A stretch of 64,000 nucleotides of DNA from Flammula alnicola. Taxonomy: Eukaryota; Basidiomycota; Agaricomycetes; Agaricales; Strophariaceae. Location of the stretch: the NCBI GenBank assembly GCA_015499995.1, contig JADNRV010000117.1, positions 62,001 to 126,000 of the forward strand. The letters run 5' to 3'. Shown here one piece after another: positions 26,818 through 37,911 of the stretch. Each line of letters begins with the position of its first letter. Within the stretch, counting starts at the first letter, position 1. The position numbers and the translations under genes were made by a program. Under the pieces are notes generated by a model. The model ran no database searches, was not told the origin of the DNA, and worked only from the letters and a program-made list of their open reading frames with translations.

Positions 26818-27045
26818 TAGGAAACGCGGAGTCCGGACACTGTCGTGCCTTCATCATTTAGACTGGGATTAGTCGCTCAGGTTTGTCGTCTCGTGCTGGA
26901 GCCTGCAACGGTTCTTTGTAATCGTAAAATTTTGAGGAGCGGCCGTATTTGGTGTTACGCCAGCGAGAGAGGGTGTGTTGGAGGAAGAGGGCGACTGGGG
27001 TGCTCCCATTATGTGGTTCGACTTGGGTTGGACTTGGATGAATAA
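26818..27045 (+). pseudogene. remnant of a class III CoA-transferase gene (5' and 3' ends only)
   Basis: The first part encodes VPSSFRLGLVAQVC-like sequence that matches the intact CoA-transferase exon 1 end at 35690-35760, including the start of the following intron. The second part (about 26948-27040) encodes FGVTPAREGVLEEEGDWGAP, matching the last about 45 codons of the intact gene at 33840-33945. Everything between, roughly 1.7 kb in the intact gene, is missing. The fragment is convergent with the intact HNH gene that starts downstream. This is seen directly by comparing the two loci; the cause (internal deletion after duplication) is inferred. Confidence 0.8.
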
Positions 27046-27083
27046 GGCGGCAATTTAATCGGACAAGATACCCATCGGTATCC

Positions 27084-28446
27084 TCAGTGTTGGCCATGTA
27101 GCCACTGATCAACCTTCGCTCGACCAGCTTCCTGTGCTTGTAACTCTCCCTCCTTCATTCGTCTCTCACGATCAGCAGCCAGCGACTGACGAGTATTTCC
27201 CTTGATGAACATCGACAGGCCGAGGACACCATCCATCGCACGAAGCATTCCTTTAGAGGCGTGACAATGGTGACGTCTCCGGTGCTTGCCACCACTCGCT
27301 GCACCTTGCCCAGGTCGGTAATCAGGATCGGCAGGGTCACCATCAAGTACTTCGTCATCACTGGAGTGGCCTGAGGGAGACCAGGGACGGGGAGGAATGG
27401 ATTTATAGTGCTCCTCGAAACGGTCCTTCATAATTTGCTGGAATTGAGAGCCTCCAGGCCAGCGTTTGAACGCCGCAACACCGTACATGTAGTCGAGAAT
27501 GATGGTGGAAGGGGGCGGGGTGCCGCTACCACTCATCTTAGCATCATACTGCAACACGGGAGATAGTATATCGTCAGAGAGCCGTTTCATGTACTGGAGC
27601 GTGATGCGACTGTCTGGCATGGTGTCTCGCTCCACCCGGGGAACGTCTTCAGACTTCAACGCAAAGTTGGGAGTCTAGAACCACAGGTGTCAGAAAAGGT
27701 TCAGATCCACGTTGAAGTACCGTTTCGCAAACTTTTAGAAGTGCAATCTTGCCTCGTCCAAGCTTCCCATGTAGATTAGGCTCCAAGAGGATCCCGTTCT
27801 CGATACAGTCAATGTCGTCCATGCCATAACTTTCAGGTTCCGGGGAGGGATAAATGGAGGGATAAAGGATGTGGTATACAGGAAGGCGATCATTGTAAAC
27901 TGCTTGGATATACTAGAAGTGGATTTAGTGTGAGTGAACCGACGACCCAACGAATCTGAACGTACCTCGTTGCCTTTACATCTGGGAAGGATATGGGCCG
28001 CGTCACAGTCTTCCCCAGGGTTCCGAGTGAAGACACAACTAGCGTCGCGGTTCTTTACCTGGGTATGAAATTTTGAGGGGCGGTCGCTTGAAACACTGCT
28101 GGTTATAGGGCCATTCAAAGCCTGGTAATCAACAAGATGAAGCTCTCCTTTGAGAAATATATCAGAAAGGACGGCAACATAAGAATGAAGATGCCTCACC
28201 ATCTGGAATGTAGTAATAATCTCCAGAAATCTCCCCTAGAGGGACATCATAATCAACGTCGGGGGCATTGGCATCTGACGTCAGAGCGAGACGCCCAGGG
28301 GCACCAAACACCGCAAACGCGACATATCGAAGCCACTTGGGAGGACGAAGTGATAATCGCTTAATGTCGTCAATGGGAATGGTGAGTGCGACTATTTGTT
28401 CATTTTGGTAGCTCAAGTGAAGATTGATATCTGTGACGGAGGACAT
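27084..28446 (-). CDS. HNH-nuclease-domain protein of the expanded Agaricomycete family
   Basis: Protein with a central HNH nuclease motif, of a lineage-expanded fungal family whose biological role is not established. It starts MSSVTDINLHLSYQNEQ (ATG complement at 28446; an upstream in-frame ATG at 28656 is less likely). A beta-rich N-terminal region (RPPKWLRYVAFAVFGAPG) is followed by DASCVFTRNPGEDCDAAHIL (near 28000-28050), giving the catalytic His in AAHI, then across an intron the N and second H in ENGILLEPNLHGKLG. The C-terminus is basic and charged, with a histidine-rich stretch KHRRRHHCHASKG (27255-27295), and ends WLHGQH. All three signature positions are present, so nuclease activity is possible. 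A dead copy lies at 33125-33465. Confidence 0.8.
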
Positions 28447-28685
28447 GGAGGAAGGAGGAAAAGGAGCGATGTTGCGTTGGGGCCTCGATCGAGCTGTTTC
28501 TCCTGTTGAAACCTGCTTTCTCAGATGACTTGCTCGACAAATTTCTAATAAGGCCATCAATTGCCGAAGCCAGGATAAGTACAGAGCAGCTTCACCTTGT
28601 GGTCCAAAATTGACCGAGCTACGCACTATGAACCCTAGGACGAGGAAATTTTCCACGTTTGCAAGCCCGTCCTTCGAGGAAGTTC

Positions 28686-28744
28686 TTCTCGTCTAACAGG
28701 GAAAAATGCTTGGTGTGCCGGGCGCATTCCCCGTTAGACGAGAA
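28686..28744. repeat. inverted repeat (hairpin, about 21-24 base arms)
   Basis: The left arm TTCTCGTCTAACAGGGAAAA (from 28686, continuing to TGC) pairs with the right arm at 28724-28744, whose complement reads TTCTCGTCTAACGGGGAATG followed by C. A spacer of about 14 bases separates them. It lies about 240 bases upstream of the HNH gene start. It could be the tip of a small inverted-repeat element or an RNA hairpin. Confidence 0.6.
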
Positions 28745-30368
28745 ATTTCATAACCGGGAGAGACCTAGGAATAATTTCCTGCCCCATGGCCACCATTCCC
28801 GGTTTCGGCTGGCGGGGGTTTACCCGGTAATTTTATGCAGTTTCACGAAGAATCTTTCCTGAGGCCTATTTCTCCCAGTATTCACAGCCTTTTTTACTCG
28901 TATCCACGGCAACTTTTACTCGCATTCAGGTGATCTTTTTTCGTACAGCGGCAATTTTTTCTTACATCGGATGGTCTATGATCACTCAAATCAGTCTGAA
29001 TTACTAGTGGTAAATATAAATAACATAGTATGTACACTACAGAAGAAGGTAGTCATGGTCGTATGATGAAATAATAAATGTAGAATACAAACCAAACCGT
29101 CGCCGGATACTCAGCGTCGCTAACGTCATCGACGCGGCTTGTCGTGGGCAACGCACATCTTTGAGTCATCATTCTACCTCCAGGTACTGCTTCGAGGTCT
29201 TCATTATCGCTGTAGCAGTTTTCGGAAGCCTCAATGCCTCGGGTCTTCTTTGCGACGGCAAGAGTAGATTGCCGCACGAGTAATGCTTGAGTCAGAAGGA
29301 GAGAGGGTTAATCGTGAATCGAAAGGATGTAGGCCGAAGAAGCTCAGTCGACTAAATAGTAGCTTGTGGCAAACAAAGAGTCGAGACAAGTAAAGAAAAG
29401 ATGGGACTTACATCAAGCAAAAGATTCAGACACAAAAAGACCTGAAGTGAGCATGTCTTCCCTGTCACCGTCCGGTCCTTCCAAATCCTATTCGACAAAG
29501 AAAGGACGTTGGTGCAATTCTGAAGGCCAAGTACAGCAAGAGGAGGGAGGGAAATGGGTAGAGGGGGAACTAGTTTCACACCGAGAGAGTCTTTGAATAC
29601 ATGATGAAGATCGCGAAGCTGGAAGGTCCAAGCCGCACCAAAGAAAATGTGTGATTGATGCTAAGGAAGCTAGAGAAAAAGTATATGAGAGAATTAACTC
29701 AATTAGGATATCTGAAATATGCAGAATTAAACTTACCAAGCGAACTCATATGCACCAACCCAACGCTACACTACTTTGTTTTCCAACCGTCTATCCCAAT
29801 GACGGTCCTCTGACTGCACGACGAATGAACTTAAAGAAGCAATTGAGGAGTTGAGATGCGAGCGGTGACACTCTGAGTCATGGAGATTTGTGGAAGTTGG
29901 AGTACGGAAATCGATGCTGAGATGTCGGGTCCTATCACAAGATGGTCAGAGAACAGCATATGGAAGCGATAGCGGCTGACTGGTTCACACACGGGCCTTG
30001 CCCAAGTGTTCTTGTTACACAGCTAGCGGGGTAGCATTTCCTTGGCATTTGCAAATGGAGAATGATGAGAAAATCAATAGCACCGCAGAAAGCAAGAGAT
30101 GAAGGTCGGCGAGGAGGATCCAGACGGCGGTGAGAGGGTGAGAGCAACGAAATCATAATGGAATTCAAATTCCGCACTCGCCACTAGGCGGGATCACATG
30201 ACACTATTTGGACTCAGGAGATTTTTCGCTAACGTCCCGCTCACAGTAGCATTCACTATCTCGATGAGCTGACGAAGTACTAGTAGATTGCTATTACCTG
30301 AGTTACTTATGTAACGTAGTCAGCCAATTTGATTCTCAATTCTCAATTTCTCACTAGTACTACGTAGT

Positions 30369-30405
30369 AGATGGCTTTTACCCGTCGGATACCTGCCAGA
30401 CCAGG
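30369..30405. repeat. direct repeat, copy 1 (partner 30641-30677)
   Basis: ATGGCTTTTACCCGTCGGAT followed by ACCTGCCAGACCAGGAAAAAA, repeated 272 bases downstream with only a few substitutions. Short direct repeats in a gene-poor region suggest a decayed mobile element. Confidence 0.65.
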
Positions 30406-30640
30406 AAAAAATGACTTGATTTGAGCTTACTGCAAGCTTACTATGGTCCTTGTATGGTCCTTTTATTAACTAAGGTAAAGAATAAGTACACAGTAGCCAA
30501 GTCTCAAAATTGGTTTAGATATTAGAAGGGAGAAACCTTCGCGGTAAATTTAGTAGTAATCTGCAGTGGCGAACGAGACAATAAATCCGGTGAGACCAGA
30601 AAAATATTTACCGGTCTGAAGCCTGGGAAAAATTTCCAGA

Positions 30641-30677
30641 ATGGCTTTTACCTGTCGGATACCTGCCAGACTGGGAA
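30641..30677. repeat. direct repeat, copy 2 (partner 30369-30405)
   Basis: ATGGCTTTTACCTGTCGGAT followed by ACCTGCCAGACTGGGAAAAAA; see copy 1. Confidence 0.65.
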
Positions 30678-30744
30678 AAAAGAAATATTCCTTGCTAAAC
30701 CAGGAACTGTGACCGGGCATAGGGTTCATAGTGTACTAGTCTCA

Positions 30745-30865
30745 GTGGCTATATCGGTGAAGCGGTTTACTAGTAAAGAGGCCGAAGGAACGGCTTGAAG
30801 CATGAAAATATCTCCGAGGCGCGATTACGCAGACAGGCGAGAGACCAGCTGAAAAGGAACTCGTA
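30745..30865 (+). repeat. dispersed repeat, copy 2 (partner at 26340-26455)
   Basis: Shares ATATCGGTGAA, TATCTCC and CAGCTGAAAAGGAAC in the same order with 26340-26455. Downstream purine-rich sequence (30870-30930) is not shared. Confidence 0.4.
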
Positions 30866-31029
30866 AAGGCCACAAAGAAAGCAGAAAAGCGAAAGAAAGA
30901 GAAAAGGATAAAAGAGAAAATCGCATCCAATATATACAACTTACTACAAAGCAAGTATTCTAAGTATTCATTTTACATGCTTCAAATCCTTCTCCCATCC
31001 TGTCTTTGTAATTCCAATCATACCACCTC

Positions 31030-32457
31030 TCACTCCAACTGTGCCAGCCCCTCCCTGATATACTCCTCGTACAGCGCCTTGTAATTCGGGTGCCATCGAC
31101 TCAGCGCCGGACGCCCCTCTGCGATATCCGCCGCAGCCCACATGATCCTTAGCTGGTCCACCTCGCGCTTTGTCTCGTTGTCCGGCACGAGGATGTAGAA
31201 ATCGCCCCCGCGCACCTTGTCAAGCATGTAGCCTACGGTCTCCTCTGGGGTCCACGCGCCGGCAGGCTTTTCAGCGCCAGAAGCAGCTGTGAGGCCGGTG
31301 AACGTCCATCCGGGGCTGAGGTGAGGGAATTAAGGGGTTGCGAGGGAATAACGCAAGCAGAGAGAACGTACATGAAGAGGTGAGCAGTGACGTTGCAGTT
31401 AGCCTTCTCGCGGAGTTCGTGGGCGAGACCCTCTGTCAAGCTCTTCACGGCTGCTTTGGACGCGTTGTACGCAGCGTTGCCTCTGTTTGTTCAACAATCA
31501 TAATGGGTACGATATCGTTTTGGGAGATGGGAAGCACGTACGGTGGATTGGTGATTCCCTGTTTCGATCCAGTGTTGATGACCAATGCCGGATTTTCCTG
31601 ATGGATCATGCTCTATGAAGACGAACGTGGGCAGGAAGCATGGTCAGGAAAGGCGGTACCAAAAAGCGTGGATGAGCGCGCGAAACTTACGGGAACAAAT
31701 GTCTGCTGCACGTTCACGATTCTGCAAAGAGGCCGATGAATAGCAGAGTGTAAGAATGAAATTAGAACGCACCCAAAGAGATTGACATCGAAGACCTTGC
31801 GCCAATTCTCGATACCGTCCCAGGAAGTACCCTTATTGCCAATACCCGCGTTGTTCATGAGTACAGCAACCTAGATAAAGGTAAGCATTTGTGCGGTAGG
31901 GGGAAGGCGGGTCGGAAAGATGAAGGTAGGTAGGTAGCTACGCAAAGACAACGTAATGGCATCGACATGGGGGGTATAGAAAAGCAACGAAAGGCCGTGC
32001 TTATCCTCACCTCGCCCCATGCTTCGTAGACACGATCTCGGAGTCTGTTGACCTCGTCGAGCTTGGAAACGTCGGTGGGTATGACGAGGACATTGGCATC
32101 GCCCACAATCTTGGCCAGCTCCTTGCCGACCTCTTGCAACTTGTCTTGAGTGATATCTGCGATGGCGACTTTTAAGCCCAGCCTGTCCCGCGTCAGCACA
32201 AGAATAGAAATAAGAATACGGATGTATACATCCGAATGAACGAGATTGCGATCGATAACTCACTTTGCAAACTCTATCGCAGCTGCACGTCCGATACCAC
32301 TGGCAGCCCCGGTGATGAGCGCAACACGGCCGGCGTGTATGACGGGGTGCAGCTCGTCTGCAACGGACATGCTGTCTGGCATGTAGGACGCAGTGCCGGT
32401 GAACGCAGGGCGGAGAGGAGAGCCATTGCGGCTGGAATGGCCAGACTTCGGGATCAT
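31030..32457 (-). CDS. short-chain dehydrogenase/reductase
   Basis: Classical-type SDR, an NAD(P)-dependent oxidoreductase of unknown substrate. The nucleotide-binding motif TGAASGIG (near 32295-32320) is followed by the adenine-binding Asp region, NNAGIGN (near 31840-31860), the catalytic Ser in INTGSKQGITNP and the YNASK catalytic pair (31440-31600), with exons joined at short introns. It ends YIREGLAQLE, with the stop at 31030. A TATA element on the minus strand at 32534-32541 makes the ATG at 32457 (MIPKSGHSSRNGSP) the first after the likely transcript start; an ATG at 32370 (MSVADELHPV) would give a more usual SDR N-terminus. It lies between the two HNH/CoA-transferase loci and is not itself duplicated. 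Confidence 0.88.
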
Positions 32458-32533
32458 GACAGTAGAAGAAGAATAACGATCGATAGCGATTATAGCGCTT
32501 GTAATCACAAGAAATGTTTGTTGAACGTTAACC

Positions 32534-32541
32534 TTTATATA
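32534..32541 (-). promoter_or_regulatory. TATA box of the SDR gene
   Basis: ATATAAAG-like sequence on the minus strand, about 80 bases before the first ATG of the SDR gene. Confidence 0.4.
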
Positions 32542-33124
32542 CTTCAAGAAGTACCCTCAAATTTGACTACTTTCTAATTTCATGACGTGATCAGAAACGT
32601 GACTTGCCTCATCCCTCGAATTCGGCAGGATCAACTTCAAGCCCTACCTCTCGTATCACACAGCATCGACAGCGCCTGGGTAACAAGACTTATTCTCCCG
32701 TAGTCAGACTAACAGATTCCGTGTCTTTTTAAGTGGAAGAGGACAACACTGCATCTGAACATGACTGTCCAGTAATTACACGCTTTGCTTTTTCCATGCA
32801 CATCTGCGGACATGTGCACCCCGGTTCAACCCCGGTTCTATCTCGAGTCTGCAGCGGCAGCACAACAGGAGATATATTTGTCTGCGTTGCGTTCGGCTTC
32901 TTGGCGTATGTGTGCGATATACATGTCGAGCTATGCCGTCGTGTTGGAACTCCCACCTGCGAAATTGATCAACGATACACACCTGACCGCCATTGTTTCA
33001 CACCACAGGAGGGCTACAACGACGAGGAGCAGCAACGAGCGCAGAGTCAGTGCCAACCATGACGAAGCAGGGAAATGAGTACGACCAACACCGTGTCGCC
33101 CTCAGTGCTCTCTCCGTATTTCCC
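32542..33124. other. interval upstream of the SDR gene and of the dead HNH copy
   Basis: Frames at 32733-33078 (+) overlap in two phases and show no domain. If the dead HNH copy once had its N-terminal exon here, I could not align it to the intact protein's start. Confidence 0.3.
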
Positions 33125-33465
33125 AAGGAAACCTGCACCTTGTCGATTACCAGGCTTTGAATGATCATGTCACAGCCAGTCTTTCAACCGACAACCCCTC
33201 TGATTTTCGTTCCCTGATACAGAAGCGCGATGGTTGTTGCTTTTTTTTACCGGGGAGCGTGCGGAGAACTGTGAAGCAGCCCATATACTTCCTAGGTGCA
33301 AAGGCGATGAGGTACGTTCAGGTCGTTAAGTCGTCGGTTCACTAAATCCGCTTCTAGGACATTCAAGCAGTTTACAAAGATCGCCTTCCTGTGCACTCCT
33401 CCCTTTATCCTTCCCTGGAATCAGAAAGTTCTGGCATCGACTGTATGGAAAGTGGGACCCTCTTG
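33125..33465 (+). pseudogene. dead copy of the HNH-nuclease-domain gene
   Basis: Reads NLHLVDYQALNDHVTASLST, then SLIQKRDGCCFF, where the frame is lost in a run of eight T (33241-33248); the next phase resumes TGERAENCEAAHILPRCKGD. The following intron is also conserved with the intact gene (both begin gtacgttcag and end cttctag), then DIQAVYKDRLPVHSSLYPSL. The copy stops at a TGA near 33462, before the second catalytic His, and the motif Asn is Ser here (ESGTLL against ENGILL). Retention of the intron shows a DNA-level duplication, not retroposition. It is convergent with the intact CoA-transferase gene. Confidence 0.85.
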
Positions 33466-33833
33466 ACATTGTGAAGGCATGTGGAATTCTTTCCATTTGA
33501 CGGTCACTGAAAGAGTAGGAAGGGGAAGGGCATAGGTATGACTGGAAGTAGATCCGAAGACTTAGTTATGTGTTGTACATAGCGAGCGGCCCCTCACTGC
33601 CAAAGCGCGACTTAAACAAGCAGGGTGCCAATAGTATGGCAGTTGACACACAGTTTAATTGCATGCTTTTTTTTTCAAGTTTTGCGAAGACCACACCAAA
33701 CGGACTTATATCTACCACCCGAAGGGGGTTAGCCCTCATCTCCAAGTCTTGTGAGGGGCGTCAATCATTTCTATTGTGTACATGTGTCGTCGGATACCAA
33801 TGGATATCGTATCTGATTAAATTGGCGCCTTAT
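33466..33833. other. spacer between dead HNH copy and CoA-transferase 3' end
   Basis: No gene. A run of nine T at 33669-33677 is followed by sequence faintly like the intact HNH gene (AGTTTTGCGAAGA). The rest is unaligned. Confidence 0.35.
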
Positions 33834-35865
33834 TCATCTAAGCCACACAGCATCATCAGCATCCAACCGCATGGGAGCACCCCAGTCGCCCTCCTCTTCC
33901 TCCAAAACGCCCTCTCTCGCTGGCGTAACACTAAACACAGCCGCCTGCCGTAGCGCTGTCATCCTTCTCCTTCTCAAGGGCTCTCCAAGTGCCGCTTTAT
34001 TTGAAAGATCTTTACCCCACCTCTCGGTCCAACCCACACTCAGCCGACCGATTTCTTCATCCAAAGGCCATGTCCTTTTCGGGAAGGGTGGTATATGAGG
34101 TCCAAAGGCCTCCTCTGGCTCGAGCCGACCAAGAGAACGGATCCATTTTCCGACGGCAGCAAGAGAAATACGCACTTCATGCGAGCGTCCTTCCTGTAGT
34201 TCGCAACGACATGTCCAGTCTTCGCGTCAGCAAAGCAGAAAGTTTTAAAAGGCAATACTGACGGTTAACATCCTCGCCAGGGCGACATTAACGCCAAACG
34301 TCAGAAAATACCCAGCAGCGTGGTCGAGCGCTTGCATGGGCAACGGGCGAGGCGTCCATTCGCTTTCGTTTCCATGGGACTTCAAGAACGCCTGGTAGGC
34401 TTTCCCTTCGTCTACGTTGAACCCAGTAGCTGTTTGGACTAGCGAATCAAACTAGGTAAAAATGGTATGAAAAATAAGACGCTTGAAAGGAAAGTGAGAA
34501 AGAAGATGACCCACCCCTCGGCGACCGGCCCAGGGTCCATCCCAACCCCAAGCTCTTAAGCTTGCATACACCACGCCTTCCGACTCTGCGTCCTTATTTT
34601 CCTGCTTAATATTAACCACGTCGGCAACGCCAAACCCTCGTGCCTCAATGCCTCCCGGGCGATAAGCTTGCAGGAACACGTCCGTGCCCTTAACAAGCTG
34701 TCTAAATTTCTCTCTATCCATTGCACTCTTATCCTTGAGGTCTAGCTGTGTCGTTCGCTTCCCGAGTGACGTCTCCACATCGAGAAGAGGCAGAGATGGG
34801 AGATTCGGGGAAGTGATGAGGAGAACTTCTGCTCCATGGGCTATTACAGTAGATAAATCGAACCAAAGGCGAGCATACGAAATATGTTATTTCCGATGGG
34901 CTTGGACGACGAGAAAGAAGATACGTACCAGCAAGTGCCCTCGCGCCCACAGGCCCCGCCAATACGCGACTCAGGTCAAGTACTTTAACGCCTGCGAGAG
35001 GCCTCTTGCTCGGATTCGTATTCCCGAAAGTCCTCTTCGGGGCTTCACTGACGCTTCTTACGTCAACCACCGGTGTGTCAGCTAACGCCTGACCCTGCTC
35101 CGTCCGCTCCCATTCCTCAAAGGTGCGTAGCTTGAAGACGCACATACCGCGCTTAGCACATTCCTCTTCAAGCGCTTGCCCGTCCCAGGTAAGGATGGCA
35201 CGGGCGACATCGGGTTTAGTTGCTCGAGAATCTGAAGTTTCTGAGATGTTGAGGACGTGGAGAACGCCGGCTCGATGGCTGTTGATAAAATTAGACGGGA
35301 TTACTAAATAATTTACGAATGGTCGGAACGATACTTACTGAGGGAAATTGGTGTGTATTCTTACCCAGCCACCCTCTTTCGTTTGATAGAGTCCCGCTAT
35401 GTTGTCCCATATCTCCCCAGAGGGTACTGCATCATCCACTGTATACCACGCTTCACTGTCTGTGTATTTTGGGTTCCATTGACACCATGAGTCAACACAT
35501 TCGAATAGATGACAAGGTTTTCCTCACGAAAGGAGAGCACCGCATGTCGGGCGTCGACTGTAATATCCTGTTCGATGCCTGTGCGCAAGTAGTGGACATA
35601 TGCAGCGGATAAGCCTGCAAGACCGATCGATATCTGTCGTTCGTTTCTCAAAAATTAATATTATGAGAAATCGTTTCAGTACGAGACAACAAACCTGGGC
35701 AGCTAATCCCAGTCGAAAAGATGAAGGCACGACAGCGTCCTGGTTTCCTGTGAGCTTTAGGTGGGATAGGAATCCCTCTGGAAGCCCGTTGGATATCCAG
35801 ATCGACTTTAACTGATCAGGTATGGCACTGGTGCCAGTGGTGGGCGCCGAGCTTATGGAGGTCAT
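33834..35865 (-). CDS. class III (CaiB/BaiF) CoA-transferase or alpha-methylacyl-CoA racemase family protein
   Basis: Family III CoA-transferases move CoA between carboxylic acids; related members racemise 2-methylacyl-CoA. The protein starts MTSISSAPTTGTSAIPDQLK and continues VPSSFRLGLAAQ. Then comes a first domain with GLYQTKEGGWVRIHTNFP and HRAGVLHVLN (35240-35400), the family core PLAGVKVLDLSRVLAGPVGA (near 34940-35010), HGAEVLLITSPNLPSLPLLD (34780-34850), then LDLKDKS, VFLQAYRPGGIEARGFG (34620-34690) and YASLRAWGWDGPWAGRRG. The C-terminal part from ISLAAVGKWIRSLG ends DDAVWLR, with the stop at 33834. The two-part layout resembles fungal two-domain family III proteins. A truncated duplicate is at 26818-27045. 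The substrate cannot be told from sequence. Confidence 0.85.
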
Positions 35866-36310
35866 GGTGGCAGAAAATAGAGAACAATTCTGGGCCAGAT
35901 AAGTTCCGGAGATGTAAGCAGTAAAGTCAGAGATAGACGCAGTCGGCTAAAGTCCTAGTAAGTAAACCGGAGAACCTAGAGTATGTACGATGCGGATTTG
36001 TACCCGTCCGAACCGAGTCCCCGTGACGAAAGAGGATGACGAAGAATCAAAAGACTTAGTATAAGCTTTCCAAGCTTCTCCATTAGCCCTTGGTGCAGAA
36101 ATTATAACACCCCACCCAGATTTATAGAAGCAACTAATTGGTTGAGATAGAGAACGTAAAGATTGTTGTTGAAACGTTGAAACTTGAAACGGGTGCGGAG
36201 GTCACATGACTGCAGTTTGGCTCCGGCAGAGTCCGATTGGGGTGTTGCGTGATATTCCGAGCAGAGTGCTTTCTCCAAAAAACTTGTTTAACCGTTGGTT
36301 TCGTGCTTCC
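35866..36310. promoter_or_regulatory. shared divergent promoter region (CoA-transferase / MPP-beta)
   Basis: The 445 bases between two divergent ATGs hold no gene. Regulatory elements for both genes must lie here or in the leaders; I recognised no specific box. Confidence 0.4.
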
Positions 36311-37911
36311 ATGGTCTCTCGAACGGTTCTCAGCCGTGTCCTCAAGAGCGCTGCGCGCAACCCGGTTAGTCGTTGTACATTTATCACAATTTTTCAGCAG
36401 GAAACTTAACGGGGCAAAAAAATGACCAGCGAGCTTTACGTGGCTTCGCGACAGCACACAACGTCCCCGCCTACCCGTTCACCGAAATCTCGACACTTTC
36501 AAATGGCTTGACAATCGCCACAGAGGCTCAGCCTCACGCACAGACCGCTACGGTCGGTGTGTGGATTGATGCAGGAAGCCGCGCGGAGACAGACAAGACG
36601 AATGGCACAGCTCACTTCTTGGAGCACATGGCCTTCAAGGGTACTGGCCGTCGCTCGCAACACGCTCTCGAGCTCGAGGTTGAGAACCTTGGTGCCCACC
36701 TCAATGCCTACACCTCGAGGGAACAGACCGTGTATTACGCCAAGAGCTTCAGGAAGGACGTCCCAGCGGCCGTCGATATCATCAGCGATATCCTGCAGAA
36801 TTCGAAGTTGGAGACGCAAGCAATCGAGAGAGAACGCGACGTTATTTTGAGGGAACAACAGGAGGTCGACAAGCAGCTTGAGGAGGTCGTCTTTGACCAT
36901 CTGCATGCCGTCGCTTTCCAGGGTACGTCTCGCATGACAAGTCTATTTCTTGCTGGGTGCTTATGACCATTCATTAAATAGGTCAAGCTCTCGGAAGAAC
37001 CATCCTCGGGCCCAAAGCCAACATCCTTTCGATAAAACGAGACGACCTCGCGTCCTACATCAAGACCAACTACACCGCCGACAGGATGGTTTTGGTTGGT
37101 ACTGGTGGTGTCTCGCACAACGAGCTCGTTGAGCTCGCCAAGAAGCACTTCTCTTCCCTGCCTGTCTCGCCCAACCCCATTCCCCTTGGGCGCCTGTCGC
37201 ATCCCAAGACAAGTTTCGTCGGCTCTGAGGTCCGCATCCGTGACGACGACCTGCCCACTGCCAACATTGCCATTGCTGTTGAGGGTGTCGGCTGGAGCTC
37301 GCCAGATTACTTCCCCATGATGGTCATGCAGAGCATATTCGGAAACTGGGACCGCAGCCTTGGCAGCGCGTCGCTCACCTCCTCCCGCCTCTCCCACATC
37401 ATCTCGCAGAACAACCTCGCCAACTCGTTCATGTCGTTCTCTACTTCGTATTCCGACACTGGGCTATGGGGTATCTACCTTGTCTCTGAGAACCTGATGA
37501 ACCTCGATGATCTGACCCACTTCACACTGAGGGAGTGGACGCGCATGAGCATTGCGCCTACATCAGTCGAGGTCGAGAGGGCCAAGAGCCAGCTCAAGGC
37601 TGGTCTCCTTTTGGGTCTTGATGGCACCACCGCCGTTGCCGAGGATATTGGCCGCCAGCTCGTTACCAGCGGAAGGAGATTCACTCCTCAGCAGATCGAA
37701 ACCGCTGTTGATGCTGTTACTGTCGATGAGATCAAGCGTGTTGCACAGAAATACCTCTGGGATAAGGATGTGCGTCATTTCTGTTTTTCTTATGTATGGT
37801 ATCTATTCCCTGACGCCGTACTCTTAGATTGCCATTGCCGCTGTTGGAAGCCTTGAGGGTCTTTTGGATTACAACCGTATCCGTAACGACATGTCGTCCT
37901 TGATTTACTAG
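36311..37911 (+). CDS. MAS1: mitochondrial processing peptidase beta subunit
   Basis: Catalytic subunit of the matrix peptidase that removes mitochondrial targeting sequences. The N-terminus [18 protein letters not shown] is a basic, hydroxylated presequence; intron 1 (36365-36429) joins NP to [11 protein letters not shown]. The inverted zinc motif [10 protein letters not shown] (36613-36642) and the downstream glutamate region ([17 protein letters not shown]) are intact, as is [16 protein letters not shown]. Intron 2 is 36923-36981 and intron 3 is 37770-37827. The chain finishes [20 protein letters not shown] then DMSSLIY, with the stop at 37909-37911. The full length of about 470 residues is normal for the family. 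The MPP-beta call over core protein 1 rests on the intact HxxEH motif and overall resemblance. Confidence 0.93.

Larger units (their letters stand above)
28447..31029. other. 2.6 kb repeat-rich interval
   Basis: This interval holds a strong inverted repeat (28686-28744), a possible coding exon on the minus strand (29053-29277) with the protein-like stretch SRVDDVSDAEYPATV but no recognisable domain, a pair of direct repeats (30369 and 30641) and the second copy of a dispersed repeat (30745-30865). No complete gene could be assembled. Frames at 29352-29740 and 29935-30177 look like chance. Confidence 0.35.

Noticed and set aside
29053..29277. Minus-strand frame with protein-like stretch SRVDDVSDAEYPATV
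   Set aside because: Could be a lone exon of a decayed gene, but no neighbouring exon or family was found; kept only as a note in the interval entry.
36499..36906. Long antisense frames over MPP-beta and other conserved genes
   Set aside because: Shadows created by codon bias of the genuine sense genes.
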